A stretch of DNA of 64,000 nt, from NCBI RefSeq assembly GCF_029850875.1, contig NZ_JAOVAM010000002.1, positions 62,001 to 126,000 of the forward strand, written 5' to 3'. Positions 56,273 through 64,000 of the stretch are shown here, piece after piece. Below the pieces are notes generated by a model. It was not told where the DNA came from. It saw nothing but the letters and a program-made list of their open reading frames with translations, and searched no databases. The position numbers and the translations under genes were made by a program. This DNA comes from Rothia similimucilaginosa (GTDB lineage: Bacteria > Actinomycetota > Actinomycetes > Actinomycetales > Micrococcaceae). Each line of letters starts with the position of its first letter. Within the stretch, counting starts at the first letter, position 1.

Positions 56273-57355
56273 ATGTTTGAATCTATTCAGGTTCTGCTGG
56301 ATGAGCACGCTGACCTGCAGAATCAGCTGGCCGACCCCGCTGTGCAGGCGAACCAGGGTAAGGCACGCCGTGTGGGCCGCCGTTACGCGGAGCTAACCGG
56401 TATCGTGACTGCGTACAACAAGTACACTTCGCTGAAGGACGACCTTGAGGCTGCCCGCGAGATGGCTGATGAGGATCCGGATTTTGCGGCGGAGATTCCC
56501 GGTCTGGAGGAGGAGCTGGAGGTTGCTCAGGAGAAGCTGCGCCGCCTGCTGATTCCGCGTGACCCGGATGATGGCCGTAACGTCATTCTTGAGGTGAAGG
56601 CTGGTGCCGGTGGTGACGAAGCGGCTCTGTTCGCTGGTGACCTGCTGCGCATGTACATGCGTTATGCGGAGAACAAGGGCTGGAAGACTGAGATTATTTC
56701 TTCGACTAGCACCGATGTTGGCGGCTACAAGGACGCTCAGATTGCTATTAAGGGCTCCTCGAATGAGCCTGCTGAGGGTGTGTGGGCACACCTGAAGTAT
56801 GAGGGTGGCGTGCACCGTGTACAGCGTGTTCCGGCGACCGAGTCTCAGGGCCGTATTCATACTTCTGCGGCTGGTGTTCTGGTGTTCCCCGAGGTGGATG
56901 AGCCCGAGGAAATCGAGATTAACCAGAACGACCTGAAGATTGATGTGTACCGTTCGTCGGGCCCCGGTGGTCAGTCGGTGAACACCACTGACTCGGCGGT
57001 GCGTATTACTCACCTTCCGACCGGTATTGTAGTGGCGATGCAGAATGAGAAGTCTCAGCTGCAGAACCGTGAAGCTGCGATGCGCGTTCTGCGTGCGCGC
57101 CTGTTGGCTCACCAGCAGGAGCAGATTGATGCTGAGAACGCGGCACATCGTGCTTCGCAGGTGCGTACTATGGACCGTTCGGAGCGTATCCGTACGTACA
57201 ACTTCCCGGAGAACCGCATTGCGGATCACCGCACCGGCTACAAGGCGTACAACCTGGATGCTGTGCTGAATGGTGACCTGGAGCCTGTGGTTCAGTCCGC
57301 TATTGAGATGGATGAGGCGCACCGCCTCGCTCAGGTGGGCCAGGAACAGAAGTAA
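56273..57355 (+). CDS. prfA: Peptide chain release factor 1
   Basis: RF1 ends translation at UAA and UAG codons. The GGQ motif that acts in peptide release is in [17 protein letters not shown] near residue 230. The codon-recognition region carries the PAT tripeptide in [10 protein letters not shown]. Length is 360 residues, standard. The ATG follows GGAAGAGAG. The gene is just upstream of prmC, which methylates the GGQ glutamine. A 16-bp tandem duplication overlaps the stop codon. Confidence 0.96.
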   Translation: MFESIQVLLDEHADLQNQLADPAVQANQGKARRVGRRYAELTGIVTAYNKYTSLKDDLEAAREMADEDPDFAAEIPGLEEELEVAQEKLRRLLIPRDPDDGRNVILEVKAGAGGDEAALFAGDLLRMYMRYAENKGWKTEIISSTSTDVGGYKDAQIAIKGSSNEPAEGVWAHLKYEGGVHRVQRVPATESQGRIHTSAAGVLVFPEVDEPEEIEINQNDLKIDVYRSSGPGGQSVNTTDSAVRITHLPTGIVVAMQNEKSQLQNREAAMRVLRARLLAHQQEQIDAENAAHRASQVRTMDRSERIRTYNFPENRIADHRTGYKAYNLDAVLNGDLEPVVQSAIEMDEAHRLAQVGQEQK

Positions 57356-57396
57356 CCCTGTACAGAAGTAGTTCTGTGCAGAAGTAGATTCTGTAT
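57347..57396 (+). repeat. 16-bp tandem repeat across the prfA stop codon
   Basis: Three units starting CAGAAGTA at 57347, 57363 and 57379 share the pattern CAGAAGTANNNCTGTN. The first includes the prfA stop codon; later copies are non-coding. They are 10-13 of 16 bases identical to one another. Confidence 0.85.
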
Positions 57397-57439
57397 ATAG
57401 GCTCTTGCCGATTCGCTGAATCGATGTGAGATGTTGGTG

Positions 57440-57470
57440 AGGGGCTCGCCGCTACGGCGGTGGAGCCCCT
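57440..57470 (+). terminator. Hairpin between prfA and prmC
   Basis: AGGGGCTC pairs with GAGCCCCT, with an inner GCCG/CGGC stem; TTAGCC follows. It lies 84 nt after the prfA stop. Confidence 0.5.
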
Positions 57471-57523
57471 TAGCCATATGCTGTGACAGGTTTTGAACCG
57501 TTGAGAGACGAGAAGGAGAGCTC

Positions 57524-58432
57524 ATGAAGGTGAATGTGTACGACCCGCGTGGGGAAGAACTCGCTCAGGTACTCACGCGCGCCACCGCGGTACTGGCGCA
57601 GGTGCCCAGCCCCCGAGTGGATGCTGAGCTACTCGCCGCATACCTGCTCTATGACGGCTCACGCTCGCGCCTGCAGCACGCTGCGCTGATGGGGGAAAGG
57701 CTCACTCCCGACCAGGTCGCAGAGTACGAGGCGCTGGTCGCCCGCCGCGCCTGCCGCGAACCGCTGCAACACATCACCGGCTCCGCTCCCTTCTACCGCC
57801 TAGAGCTGTCGGTCGGACCGGGCGTGTTCGTACCCCGCCCCGAGACCGAACTACTCGTCGAAGAAGCCCTCAAAGTGCTAAGCGCACGCACCGATTCGGC
57901 AACCGGTGCGCTGCGCATCGTCGACCTGTGTACCGGATCCGGCGCTATCGCCGCGGCAATCAAGAGCGAACTGCCGAACGCCCAGGTGTTCGCGGTGGAA
58001 CTCTCCGAAGATGCCATCCCCTACACCCGTAAAAACCTGGAGCCGCTCGGTGTGCACCTGGTACAGGGGAACGCTCTCACCGCCCTGCCCGAACTTGCCG
58101 GAACCTTCAAGGCGGTACTTTCGAACCCTCCGTACATTCCGCCGGCGAACGTACCTGCCGACCCGGAAGCCGCCCTGCACGACCCGGACATGGCGCTGTA
58201 CGGTGGGGGAGAGGACGGCATGCAGATACCCTCCGCGATTGCCGCCCGCGCCTTCGAGCTTCTTACACCCGGCGGTCTGTTCATCATGGAGCACGACGAC
58301 ACCCAGGAAGAAGCCGTCGCCGAGCTGTTGGCGCGCGTCGGCTTTGAGGGGTGCTACTCGGTGCGTGACCTGAATAATCGTCCGCGTCATAGCGTCGGTT
58401 ATAAACCGCACCCACTAGAACCTTTAGACTAG
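57524..58432 (+). CDS. prmC: Release-factor glutamine methyltransferase PrmC
   Basis: PrmC methylates the glutamine of the GGQ motif in release factors using S-adenosylmethionine. The SAM-binding block VDLCTGSGAIAAA lies near residue 133, and the substrate-contact motif NPPYIPP near residue 202. The N-terminal helical domain carries the conserved EPLQHITG block. Length is 302 residues. The ATG follows GAAGGAGAG. Its place after prfA and before the Sua5-type gene is the standard prfA-prmC-ywlC order. Confidence 0.95.
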   Translation: MKVNVYDPRGEELAQVLTRATAVLAQVPSPRVDAELLAAYLLYDGSRSRLQHAALMGERLTPDQVAEYEALVARRACREPLQHITGSAPFYRLELSVGPGVFVPRPETELLVEEALKVLSARTDSATGALRIVDLCTGSGAIAAAIKSELPNAQVFAVELSEDAIPYTRKNLEPLGVHLVQGNALTALPELAGTFKAVLSNPPYIPPANVPADPEAALHDPDMALYGGGEDGMQIPSAIAARAFELLTPGGLFIMEHDDTQEEAVAELLARVGFEGCYSVRDLNNRPRHSVGYKPHPLEPLD

Positions 58433-58601
58433 TAAATGCACCACCTAGCCCGTACCGGGCTGCATGAAGGTAACGCGTCCCCCTCGGTAACCAGCTCAGA
58501 GCCAGTGAAATATGGCGAACCCCCGGAAGATTGCTTCCACATGGCGCGTTGTGGGTGCCGGTGTCTCGCCGCACCAAGAAAAACATGAGAGAATAAGACC
58601 C

Positions 58602-59810
58602 GTGACTGCAAAGCTGTACCCCGTAACGACTGAAACTGAGACCCGCGAGGCCATCGAGGCTGCCCGCGAGGCGCTGAAGGCACACGACACGATTGTGATG
58701 CCCACCGATACCGTCTACGGTATTGCCGCAGATGCTTTCTCGCATCAGGGCGTTGCCAAGCTGCTGGCAGATAAGGGCCGCGACCGCACCATGCCGCCGC
58801 CTGTGCTGATCTTTGATCTTGCTGCGCTCGCTGGCGTGGTCGACGACGTTCCGGATGATATTTATGACCTGGGTGGTCGATTCTGGCCTGGTGCGCTGAC
58901 TATTATTCTTCACTCGTACCCGTCGCTGAGCTGGGACTTGGGTGAGACCTGCGGTACCGTTGCCGTACGTGTTCCCGATGATGAGTTCGCCCTGAAGCTA
59001 CTGACTGAACACGGTCCGCTGGCGGTTTCGAGCGCAAACAAGACCGGTCAGGAAGCCGCACTGGACGCGCAGACCGCCTTGGAGTCCCTGGGTGAGGACG
59101 TTGCCGTGGTGATTGACGGTGGCGCTCGTCCTAAGCCGCTTGAATCTGAGCCGAATGAGGACGGCGTGGTTGTGGTGACTGAGCGTGAGCCGGCACCGTC
59201 CACGATTCTGGATTGCACCTCCTTCCCCTACGTGGTGGTTCGTGAGGGTGCAATTCCGGTGGAGGAATTGCGCGAAGTTGTTCCGACCATCCTGACTCGT
59301 GCGGAGGCTGACGAGCAGGCGGCTCGTAAGGCTGAGGAAGCTGGGTCTGCGTCGTCTGAGTCGACTTCTTCTGAGCGTGCTCTGGATGAGCAGGCTGACC
59401 TGGATGAGGCGTACGAGCAGTGGGACAGCACTCACACTGTGAGCGGTGAGCCTGCTCGTCGCGCTTCGGCACCGGCTGCCGGCTCTGTTGCTGCATCCCT
59501 GATGGGCGCTACTTCGGCGCTGTCTTCTGCATTCAGCACCAGCGTGGATCAGGAGCGTTCGCGCGGATACCGTGACAACACTCCGAAGCCGGTCCGTGCG
59601 GATGAGCCGCAGACTCACCCGGTTCCTGCTGATACTGCTCGCGCGTTGGTCTTTGGTGAGTCGAAGATTGAGACTGCCGCTAAGAGCACCCCCGCTCAGA
59701 GCGAGGCTAAGTCGGCAGAAACCAAGACTGAAGCTGCCAAGACTGAAGCTGCTACGACCGAGTCTGAGGTAAAGACCGAGCAGAAGGACATGCCGGAGAA
59801 TCAGCTCTAA
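58602..59810 (+). CDS. tsaC: Threonylcarbamoyl-AMP synthase (TsaC/Sua5 family) with a long disordered C-terminal tail
   Basis: The enzyme makes threonylcarbamoyl-AMP for t6A modification of tRNAs that read ANN codons. The YrdC domain covers about residues 1-215: VMPTDTVYGIAADAF, then KGRDRTMPPPVLIF and TVAVRVPDDEF. After it, about 170 residues rich in Ser, Ala, Glu and Thr (SSESTSSERALDEQAD, KTEAAKTEAATTE) form a tail with no known fold; it does not resemble the Sua5 C-terminal domain. GTG 58602 is preferred because the YrdC fold begins just after it; an ATG at 58512 in the same frame is possible. The gene is 169 nt after prmC. Confidence 0.88.
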   Translation: MTAKLYPVTTETETREAIEAAREALKAHDTIVMPTDTVYGIAADAFSHQGVAKLLADKGRDRTMPPPVLIFDLAALAGVVDDVPDDIYDLGGRFWPGALTIILHSYPSLSWDLGETCGTVAVRVPDDEFALKLLTEHGPLAVSSANKTGQEAALDAQTALESLGEDVAVVIDGGARPKPLESEPNEDGVVVVTEREPAPSTILDCTSFPYVVVREGAIPVEELREVVPTILTRAEADEQAARKAEEAGSASSESTSSERALDEQADLDEAYEQWDSTHTVSGEPARRASAPAAGSVAASLMGATSALSSAFSTSVDQERSRGYRDNTPKPVRADEPQTHPVPADTARALVFGESKIETAAKSTPAQSEAKSAETKTEAAKTEAATTESEVKTEQKDMPENQL

Positions 59811-59860
59811 ACTTCTGCACGTTGTAGAGCTCGGAGTGTAAGAATTCGGAGCATAAAACA

Positions 59861-59907
59861 TATAGGGAACCCCGATATATCAATCAGATATATCGGGGTT
59901 CCCTATA
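59861..59907. terminator. Strong bidirectional terminator
   Basis: A 20-pair perfect stem (59861-59880 with 59888-59907) with a seven-base loop lies between the convergent tsaC and the epimerase-like gene. Flanking A- and T-rich bases serve both directions. Confidence 0.9.
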
Positions 59908-59969
59908 CGTTATGAGCCCTCTAGGCTGTGTGCCTCAGCTGTGTACCTCTAGGAGAGCACACGTGCTAC

Positions 59970-60971
59970 CTAGTTCTTGTCGAAGCGGCGGTCCTTCTTC
60001 TTGCCCAGCGCGGTGTGGGCGTTGCGCAGTACTTCACGTACGCGCGGGGTGGGCAGAAGGTTGTTGTCGCGTGCCCAGGAATCGTCGATGCCCTGGCCGA
60101 ACCACATGACCTCGACCTTGCGCACGGAACCAGCGAACTTGTCGTTCATCAGCTCGGAAACGGTGTAGCCTGCCTTGACGGCTGCGAGGCAGAGCCATTC
60201 GGGCAGGCGGTGCGGGTGGCGGCGACCAGCATCCACGGATGCGGAGGCGACGGTTGCGCCTTCCCAAGGCTGCAACACGATGGTGGGCAGCTTACCGGGG
60301 AAGGTGCCGAGCATGACCACGAATTCTGCGAGGGCATGAACGCTAGAGACCGGAGACTTGCCGGTGCCTGCACCCGCAACGGATGCCAAGGGGGAGGACG
60401 CCATCTTGGCGAAGAGCTCGGTGGTGCGTCGGCCGCGGCCCTGCACGCTAGTTGCGCGCAGGATGCACAGTTCAGGTGCGCTGTCGGGGTGCTCTTCGAG
60501 GAAGTAGTCCTGCAGATCGAGCAGTGCTTCTTCACCGAGTGCCTTGGAGAAGGAGTAGGCGCTAAATGGGTTGGTCTCTTCGGAATCATCCAGCACGAGC
60601 CGCGGGCCCTGTACCGCTGCGGAGGAGAGGTGGATGACGCGGCGTACGCCGGTGCGCTGTGCAGCGATTGCAATCACGGCGGGAAGCAGGGCGTTTGCGC
60701 CGATGAGAGGGGGCAGATCTTGCATATTGGGTGCTGCGAGGCCCGCTGCGTTGACGACGACCTGCGCGCCCGCGAAGGCTTCTGCGAGGGAGTCGATGAT
60801 GCCTTCAAGCTGGTCTGCTTCGTCGATGATGCTGTCTACGTCAAGGGCTCGGGTTGCGAGTCGAGGTGCCTCAATGGGGTCGACGCTGATACCTTCTGTG
60901 TTCAGACGCGCGACGATGGAGGAACCAACGAAGCCGCTGGCACCAATGACTTTCCACTTGGATTCGGACAT
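59970..60971 (-). CDS. NAD-dependent epimerase/dehydratase family protein
   Basis: An extended short-chain dehydrogenase. The dinucleotide-binding motif GASGFVGS is at residues 10-17, the catalytic pair YSFSK (Tyr-x-x-x-Lys) near residue 144, and HLSSAAVQGP supplies the Ser. The family acts mainly on nucleotide sugars; substrate is unknown. The N-terminus lacks any signal or anchor, so it is cytoplasmic. It is divergent from the glycosyltransferase gene and lies beside the start of a surface polysaccharide locus, so a role in sugar-nucleotide conversion for that locus is likely but not proven. The ATG follows GAGAGGT. Confidence 0.85.
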   Translation of the reverse strand: MSESKWKVIGASGFVGSSIVARLNTEGISVDPIEAPRLATRALDVDSIIDEADQLEGIIDSLAEAFAGAQVVVNAAGLAAPNMQDLPPLIGANALLPAVIAIAAQRTGVRRVIHLSSAAVQGPRLVLDDSEETNPFSAYSFSKALGEEALLDLQDYFLEEHPDSAPELCILRATSVQGRGRRTTELFAKMASSPLASVAGAGTGKSPVSSVHALAEFVVMLGTFPGKLPTIVLQPWEGATVASASVDAGRRHPHRLPEWLCLAAVKAGYTVSELMNDKFAGSVRKVEVMWFGQGIDDSWARDNNLLPTPRVREVLRNAHTALGKKKDRRFDKN

Positions 60972-61399
60972 CTCTTTTACCTCTCACGAGCCCGCGAACG
61001 TTGCGGGGAAAAATGGGGTTATTTCAACTTTCCCATATTTGAACAGTTTATGGGGAATTTGTGGGGTTTTATTCGGTCTCTGGTCGTTTTTTCGCACGGG
61101 GTGCACAGCGCAAACACAGGCTGTGAAACTGATAGCTTGATGGATACTCAAAAGTGGGTGTGCGGGTACGTCCGCTATGCGGATAAATCAACTGAATTTG
61201 GTTGTTTATTTGTTATATAGGGCATCTTTTGGGATGACGGTTCACTCTCTAGTGGAGAGCGCGGGTAAAATGTTTTCTTTGAGTGATATATCCACACGAT
61301 TGAATGCCGTGGGCGCGAGAAACACCAGAAGCGCCCAGCATGGGATGGCTTATCGCGTACCGGCTGATTCAGGCGCATCGCGCCGCGGAGGGAGAACTT
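60972..61399. other. AT-rich divergent promoter region before the polysaccharide genes (428 nt)
   Basis: No gene is supported. It holds short hairpins (CTCTC/GAGAG near 61246; TCCGC/GCGGA near 61170) and A/T-rich segments, including TATATA near 61214. Promoters for both divergent genes are expected here, but no -35/-10 pair stands out. Confidence 0.55.
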
Positions 61400-63364
61400 A
61401 TGGCAGAGAAGTACAGCAACATGACCGCTTTTGCCCAGCCTTCTTCCGAACAGTCTTCTTCTCATGATTCTTTGAACGAATATCCCCGCACGGTTGCCGT
61501 GGTGGTGACCTATAACCGTGAGGACCTGCTGCCGAAGACTCTCGCTGGTATCGCTTCTGGTGAGCGCGTACCTGCGGCGGTGGTGATTGTTGATAACGCT
61601 TCCACGGACGGTACTGCAGAGTATCTGCGGGCCCTGGATTATGAGCTGCCGGTGGACTGCATCCGCTTGGAGAGCAATATGGGCGGCGCTGGTGGTTTCG
61701 CAGTGGGTATTGACCGCGCCCTGGAACGCCATAACCCAGACCTGGTATGGGTTATGGACGATGACACCGAGCCGACCGAGAACACCCTGTCGGAGGCGGT
61801 TGCCGCCTGGCTGAACTATTCGCCGGTGCCTTCGCAGCGCCCCGCGGTGGTGGCATCTCGTGTGATGTGGACGAACGGTGAGGACCACCCGATGAATACT
61901 CCGCGCACTATGTTTGCGGCGGGGGAGCAGCGTCATGCTCGTGCGCAGGCGGTGGGGGCCCGCCCGATTCGTAGCGCCTCATTCGTGTCGATTCTGATGG
62001 ATGCGCAGGCTATTCGCCGTAACGGTGGTTTGCCGATTGCTGAGTTCTTCATTTGGAATGATGACTTCGAGTTTTCGACTCGTCTGATTCATCACCGTGA
62101 CGGCATTGCAGTGCCTTCCTCGGTGGCTAAGCACCACACGAAGACTTTTGGTACGACGAACGCTGACCCGGGTCCGCGTTTCTATAACGATGTGCGTAAT
62201 AAGCTGTGGGTCTTTACCCGCTCGCGTACCCTAAACCCGCTGGAGAAGCTGCTCTATGGTGGCTCGTCGGCGCGTTTGTGGATTTCTACTGTTCTGCGTA
62301 CTGATGATCGCCGCACCTACCTGGGGTATTTCCTCAATGGTGTGCGTGATGGTTTGCGTGCGCCTCGCCCGAATGCTCAGGTGCTTGAGGGCGTTTATCC
62401 GCTGACTTTCCCCGGCCGATACGGCGTGCCGGCTACTGTTAGCGCCATTGACTCTGAGAAGGCGCGTGGTTGCGTGAGCTCTGTCCCTGATTTTTCGGTG
62501 TTGATGAGCCTGTATGCGAAAGAGAACCCCGCTTACTTGGATCAAGCGTTAGAGTCGAATCTGCTGAACCAGACAGTGCGTCCTTCTGAGCTGGTTTTGG
62601 TGAAGGACGGCCCGCTGACCCCCGAGCTGGAGGCTGTGGTGGACCGCTGGGTTCAGCGCGCTGAGAATCTGGATTGCCCGCCGATTCAGGTGGTGGAGCT
62701 GGCTCAGAATGTTGGTTTGGCGGAGGCGCTGAACGCCGGTCTGCAGGCGTGTTCCTGTGAGCTGGTGGCTCGTGCTGATTCTGATGACCTGTCTGAGCCG
62801 ACTCGTTTTGCGCGTCTAATTCCTGCCCTGGTGCAGGGCGGCTACACGGTGCTGGGCTCTGCCATGCTTGAGGTGAATGAGAGCAATACTGTGGTGGAGT
62901 CGACCCGCGAGGCGATTATTGATTCTGAGCGTCTGCTCAGCGCGATGGACTCGCGCAACCCGATTTATCACCCGTCTGTGGCGTTCGTGAAGAGCGCCGT
63001 GCAGCAGCTGGGCGGTTACGAGTTTGTACCCGGCGCTGAGGACTGGTGGCTGTGGATGCGTCTGCGCGATGCCGGCTACCGTCTGGGCAATATCTCCGAT
63101 GCGCTGGTGCGTTACCGTGCGGGTGCGGGCGCGTACACGAAGCGCGGGGGAGTGGACGCCTGGTTGCAGGATGTGGCGATTCAGCGTCGACTGTACACCG
63201 GCCACGGTATTTCTAAGCTTCAGTGGGCTCAGAACATGGCGGTGCGTAGTGTGTACCGTTTTGTTCCTGAGCAGGCACGCCGTTCGGTGTTTCGTGCGTT
63301 GTCGTCTTTGACGGCTCGTGTTTCTTCTCGTTCTTCTGGTACCGCATCTGAAGGAGGCATGTAG
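61400..63364 (+). CDS. Two-domain GT2 glycosyltransferase for cell-surface polysaccharide
   Basis: This 654-residue protein appears to contain two complete family-2 glycosyltransferase domains. Domain 1 (about 30-330) starts VAVVVTYNREDLLPKTL, carries the DNAST and WVMDDDTEP acidic motifs, and ends with RFYNDVRNKLWVF; this resembles galactofuranosyl- or rhamnosyltransferases. Domain 2 (about 364-620) starts DFSVLMSLYAKENPAYL, and has VKDGPLT, ARADSDDLSEP and GAEDWWLWMRL. There is no membrane segment. The frame is open from 61304, but ATG 61400 follows GGAGGGAGA. The stop overlaps the next gene by one base. Donor and acceptor sugars cannot be told from sequence. Confidence 0.88.
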   Translation: MAEKYSNMTAFAQPSSEQSSSHDSLNEYPRTVAVVVTYNREDLLPKTLAGIASGERVPAAVVIVDNASTDGTAEYLRALDYELPVDCIRLESNMGGAGGFAVGIDRALERHNPDLVWVMDDDTEPTENTLSEAVAAWLNYSPVPSQRPAVVASRVMWTNGEDHPMNTPRTMFAAGEQRHARAQAVGARPIRSASFVSILMDAQAIRRNGGLPIAEFFIWNDDFEFSTRLIHHRDGIAVPSSVAKHHTKTFGTTNADPGPRFYNDVRNKLWVFTRSRTLNPLEKLLYGGSSARLWISTVLRTDDRRTYLGYFLNGVRDGLRAPRPNAQVLEGVYPLTFPGRYGVPATVSAIDSEKARGCVSSVPDFSVLMSLYAKENPAYLDQALESNLLNQTVRPSELVLVKDGPLTPELEAVVDRWVQRAENLDCPPIQVVELAQNVGLAEALNAGLQACSCELVARADSDDLSEPTRFARLIPALVQGGYTVLGSAMLEVNESNTVVESTREAIIDSERLLSAMDSRNPIYHPSVAFVKSAVQQLGGYEFVPGAEDWWLWMRLRDAGYRLGNISDALVRYRAGAGAYTKRGGVDAWLQDVAIQRRLYTGHGISKLQWAQNMAVRSVYRFVPEQARRSVFRALSSLTARVSSRSSGTASEGGM

Positions 63365-64000
63365 TGGCTCAGTTGAAACCTCACGCTCATGTGCTGATGC
63401 GGAAGGCTGCTCAGCGCGGCACGATGGTGACGGAGGGTGACTCTGGCACGATGCTGGTGAACCGCCTGTATGAGCGTAAGCCGTGGTGGCTGATTGCGCA
63501 GGCGCTGCTTGATTCGAGCGCCTGGGTTTTGTCGGTTTTGTTCGCCTACATGCTCCGCTATAGTGTGTTGCTGAGTAACGGCTCGGTGTTCGATATTATT
63601 CACCCGGCGTCATTGACGATGACCGCTACGTTGGCTATGGTGTTGCACCTGGCTGTTGGCTTGGCGGGCGTAAAGATTTATAACGGCGTGTATTCGTACG
63701 GTTCGTTTGACGAGTCGTGGCGTGCCGGTGCGGCTGCTTTGAGTGCGGGCGCTGCGTTGACTGCTTTCTCCTTTGTGGATGAGCTGCTGGGTCTGCCGCA
63801 TATTCCGCATAGTGTGCCTGCGATTGCGGGTGCGTTTTCGCTGATTATGATGGCTGGTGCCCGTATGGCGAAGCGTGTGTACACTGAGCGCGGTGCTGTG
63901 CGCGAGCTGACTGGTGAGCCCGTGATTGTGTACGGTGCCGGTTTTATTGGCGGCATGGTCATGGATTCGATGCTGCATGATGAGGAGGCGAAGCTTCGCC
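63364..64000 (+). CDS. Membrane-bound nucleoside-diphosphate-sugar dehydratase/epimerase (CapD/WbpM-like), 3' end outside the window
   Basis: The frame starts at GTG 63364 after GGAGG, overlapping the glycosyltransferase stop by one base, and stays open to the window end (212 residues). The N-terminal half has about four hydrophobic segments (for instance WLIAQALLDSSAWVLSVLF, LTMTATLAMVLHLAVGLA and IAGAFSLIMMAGARMA). After them comes a nucleotide-binding motif VIVYGAGFIGG. This arrangement is seen in CapD/WbpM-type enzymes that make 4-keto-6-deoxy or related sugars for capsule or glycan. The catalytic region lies beyond the window, so the assignment is provisional. Confidence 0.75.
   Translation, partial: MAQLKPHAHVLMRKAAQRGTMVTEGDSGTMLVNRLYERKPWWLIAQALLDSSAWVLSVLFAYMLRYSVLLSNGSVFDIIHPASLTMTATLAMVLHLAVGLAGVKIYNGVYSYGSFDESWRAGAAALSAGAALTAFSFVDELLGLPHIPHSVPAIAGAFSLIMMAGARMAKRVYTERGAVRELTGEPVIVYGAGFIGGMVMDSMLHDEEAKLR

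Noticed and set aside
59928-61220. 430-residue plus-strand open frame with many Cys and Gly
   Set aside because: Opposite the epimerase-like gene, which has clear NAD-binding and catalytic motifs; the frame also crosses the terminator and promoter regions.

Overview
The window is chromosomal DNA of a moderately GC-rich actinobacterium, most probably Micrococcaceae. Rothia (R. mucilaginosa-like) is my best guess. Supporting signs are a Wag31-type DivIVA, SepF and YggT next to ftsZ, polyphosphate glucokinase, a GlnA2-type glutamine synthetase beside glnE, a very long Rho, and a MurE whose specificity motif (DDPHGE) fits L-lysine rather than meso-DAP. The genus is inference from gene content. 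All protein identifications come from motif recognition, since no database search could be run.

Positions 1-20127 are the 3' part of the division and cell-wall (dcw) cluster, all on the + strand: ftsI (5' end outside the window), murE, murF, mraY, murD, ftsW, murG, murC, ftsQ, ftsZ, pgeF, yggS, sepF, yggT, divIVA. Many junctions overlap or nearly touch. Hairpins at the ftsW/murG, ftsQ/ftsZ, ftsZ/pgeF and yggT/divIVA junctions divide it into sub-units. The products make the lipid-linked cell-wall precursor (MurE/F/D/C, MraY, MurG), polymerise and cross-link it (FtsW, FtsI), and build the septal ring (FtsZ, FtsQ, SepF, DivIVA). FtsW, FtsQ and SepF carry unusually long low-complexity cytoplasmic tails.

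Positions 20128-26483 hold lspA, rluD, dnaE and nrdR (+). Positions 26669-32037 are mostly minus strand: ppgK, map, panB and an unrecognised 615-residue membrane protein, with one small plus-strand SPOR-like gene. Several genes here and nearby have a -10-like hexamer 6-8 nt before the start codon, which suggests leaderless mRNAs. Positions 32427-37329 hold glnA2 and glnE.

Positions 37636-38060 are a compact tRNA operon (Gly-GCC, Cys-GCA, Val-GAC) with a near-consensus promoter and a strong terminator. A large imperfect palindrome follows it, then hrpA (-). Positions 42874-46164 look accessory: an AT-rich divergent region, an orphan excisionase-type HTH gene, an esterase and oxidoreductase pair (-) and tRNA-Arg-CCG (-).

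Positions 46240-53475 are an aspartate-family and translation block: argS, lysA, hom, thrC, thrB. Then come rho, prfA, prmC and a long-tailed Sua5/TsaC-type enzyme (rho through tsaC, 53988-59810), an epimerase-like gene (-), and the start of a cell-surface polysaccharide locus: a double-domain glycosyltransferase and the 5' part of a CapD-like membrane protein that runs off the window. No rRNA, CRISPR array, insertion sequence, prophage or clear frameshift was seen. The most unusual features are the long disordered tails on division and RNA-related proteins, the orphan membrane protein, the palindromic element after the tRNAs, and recurring 15-16 bp tandem duplications, two of which span a stop codon.
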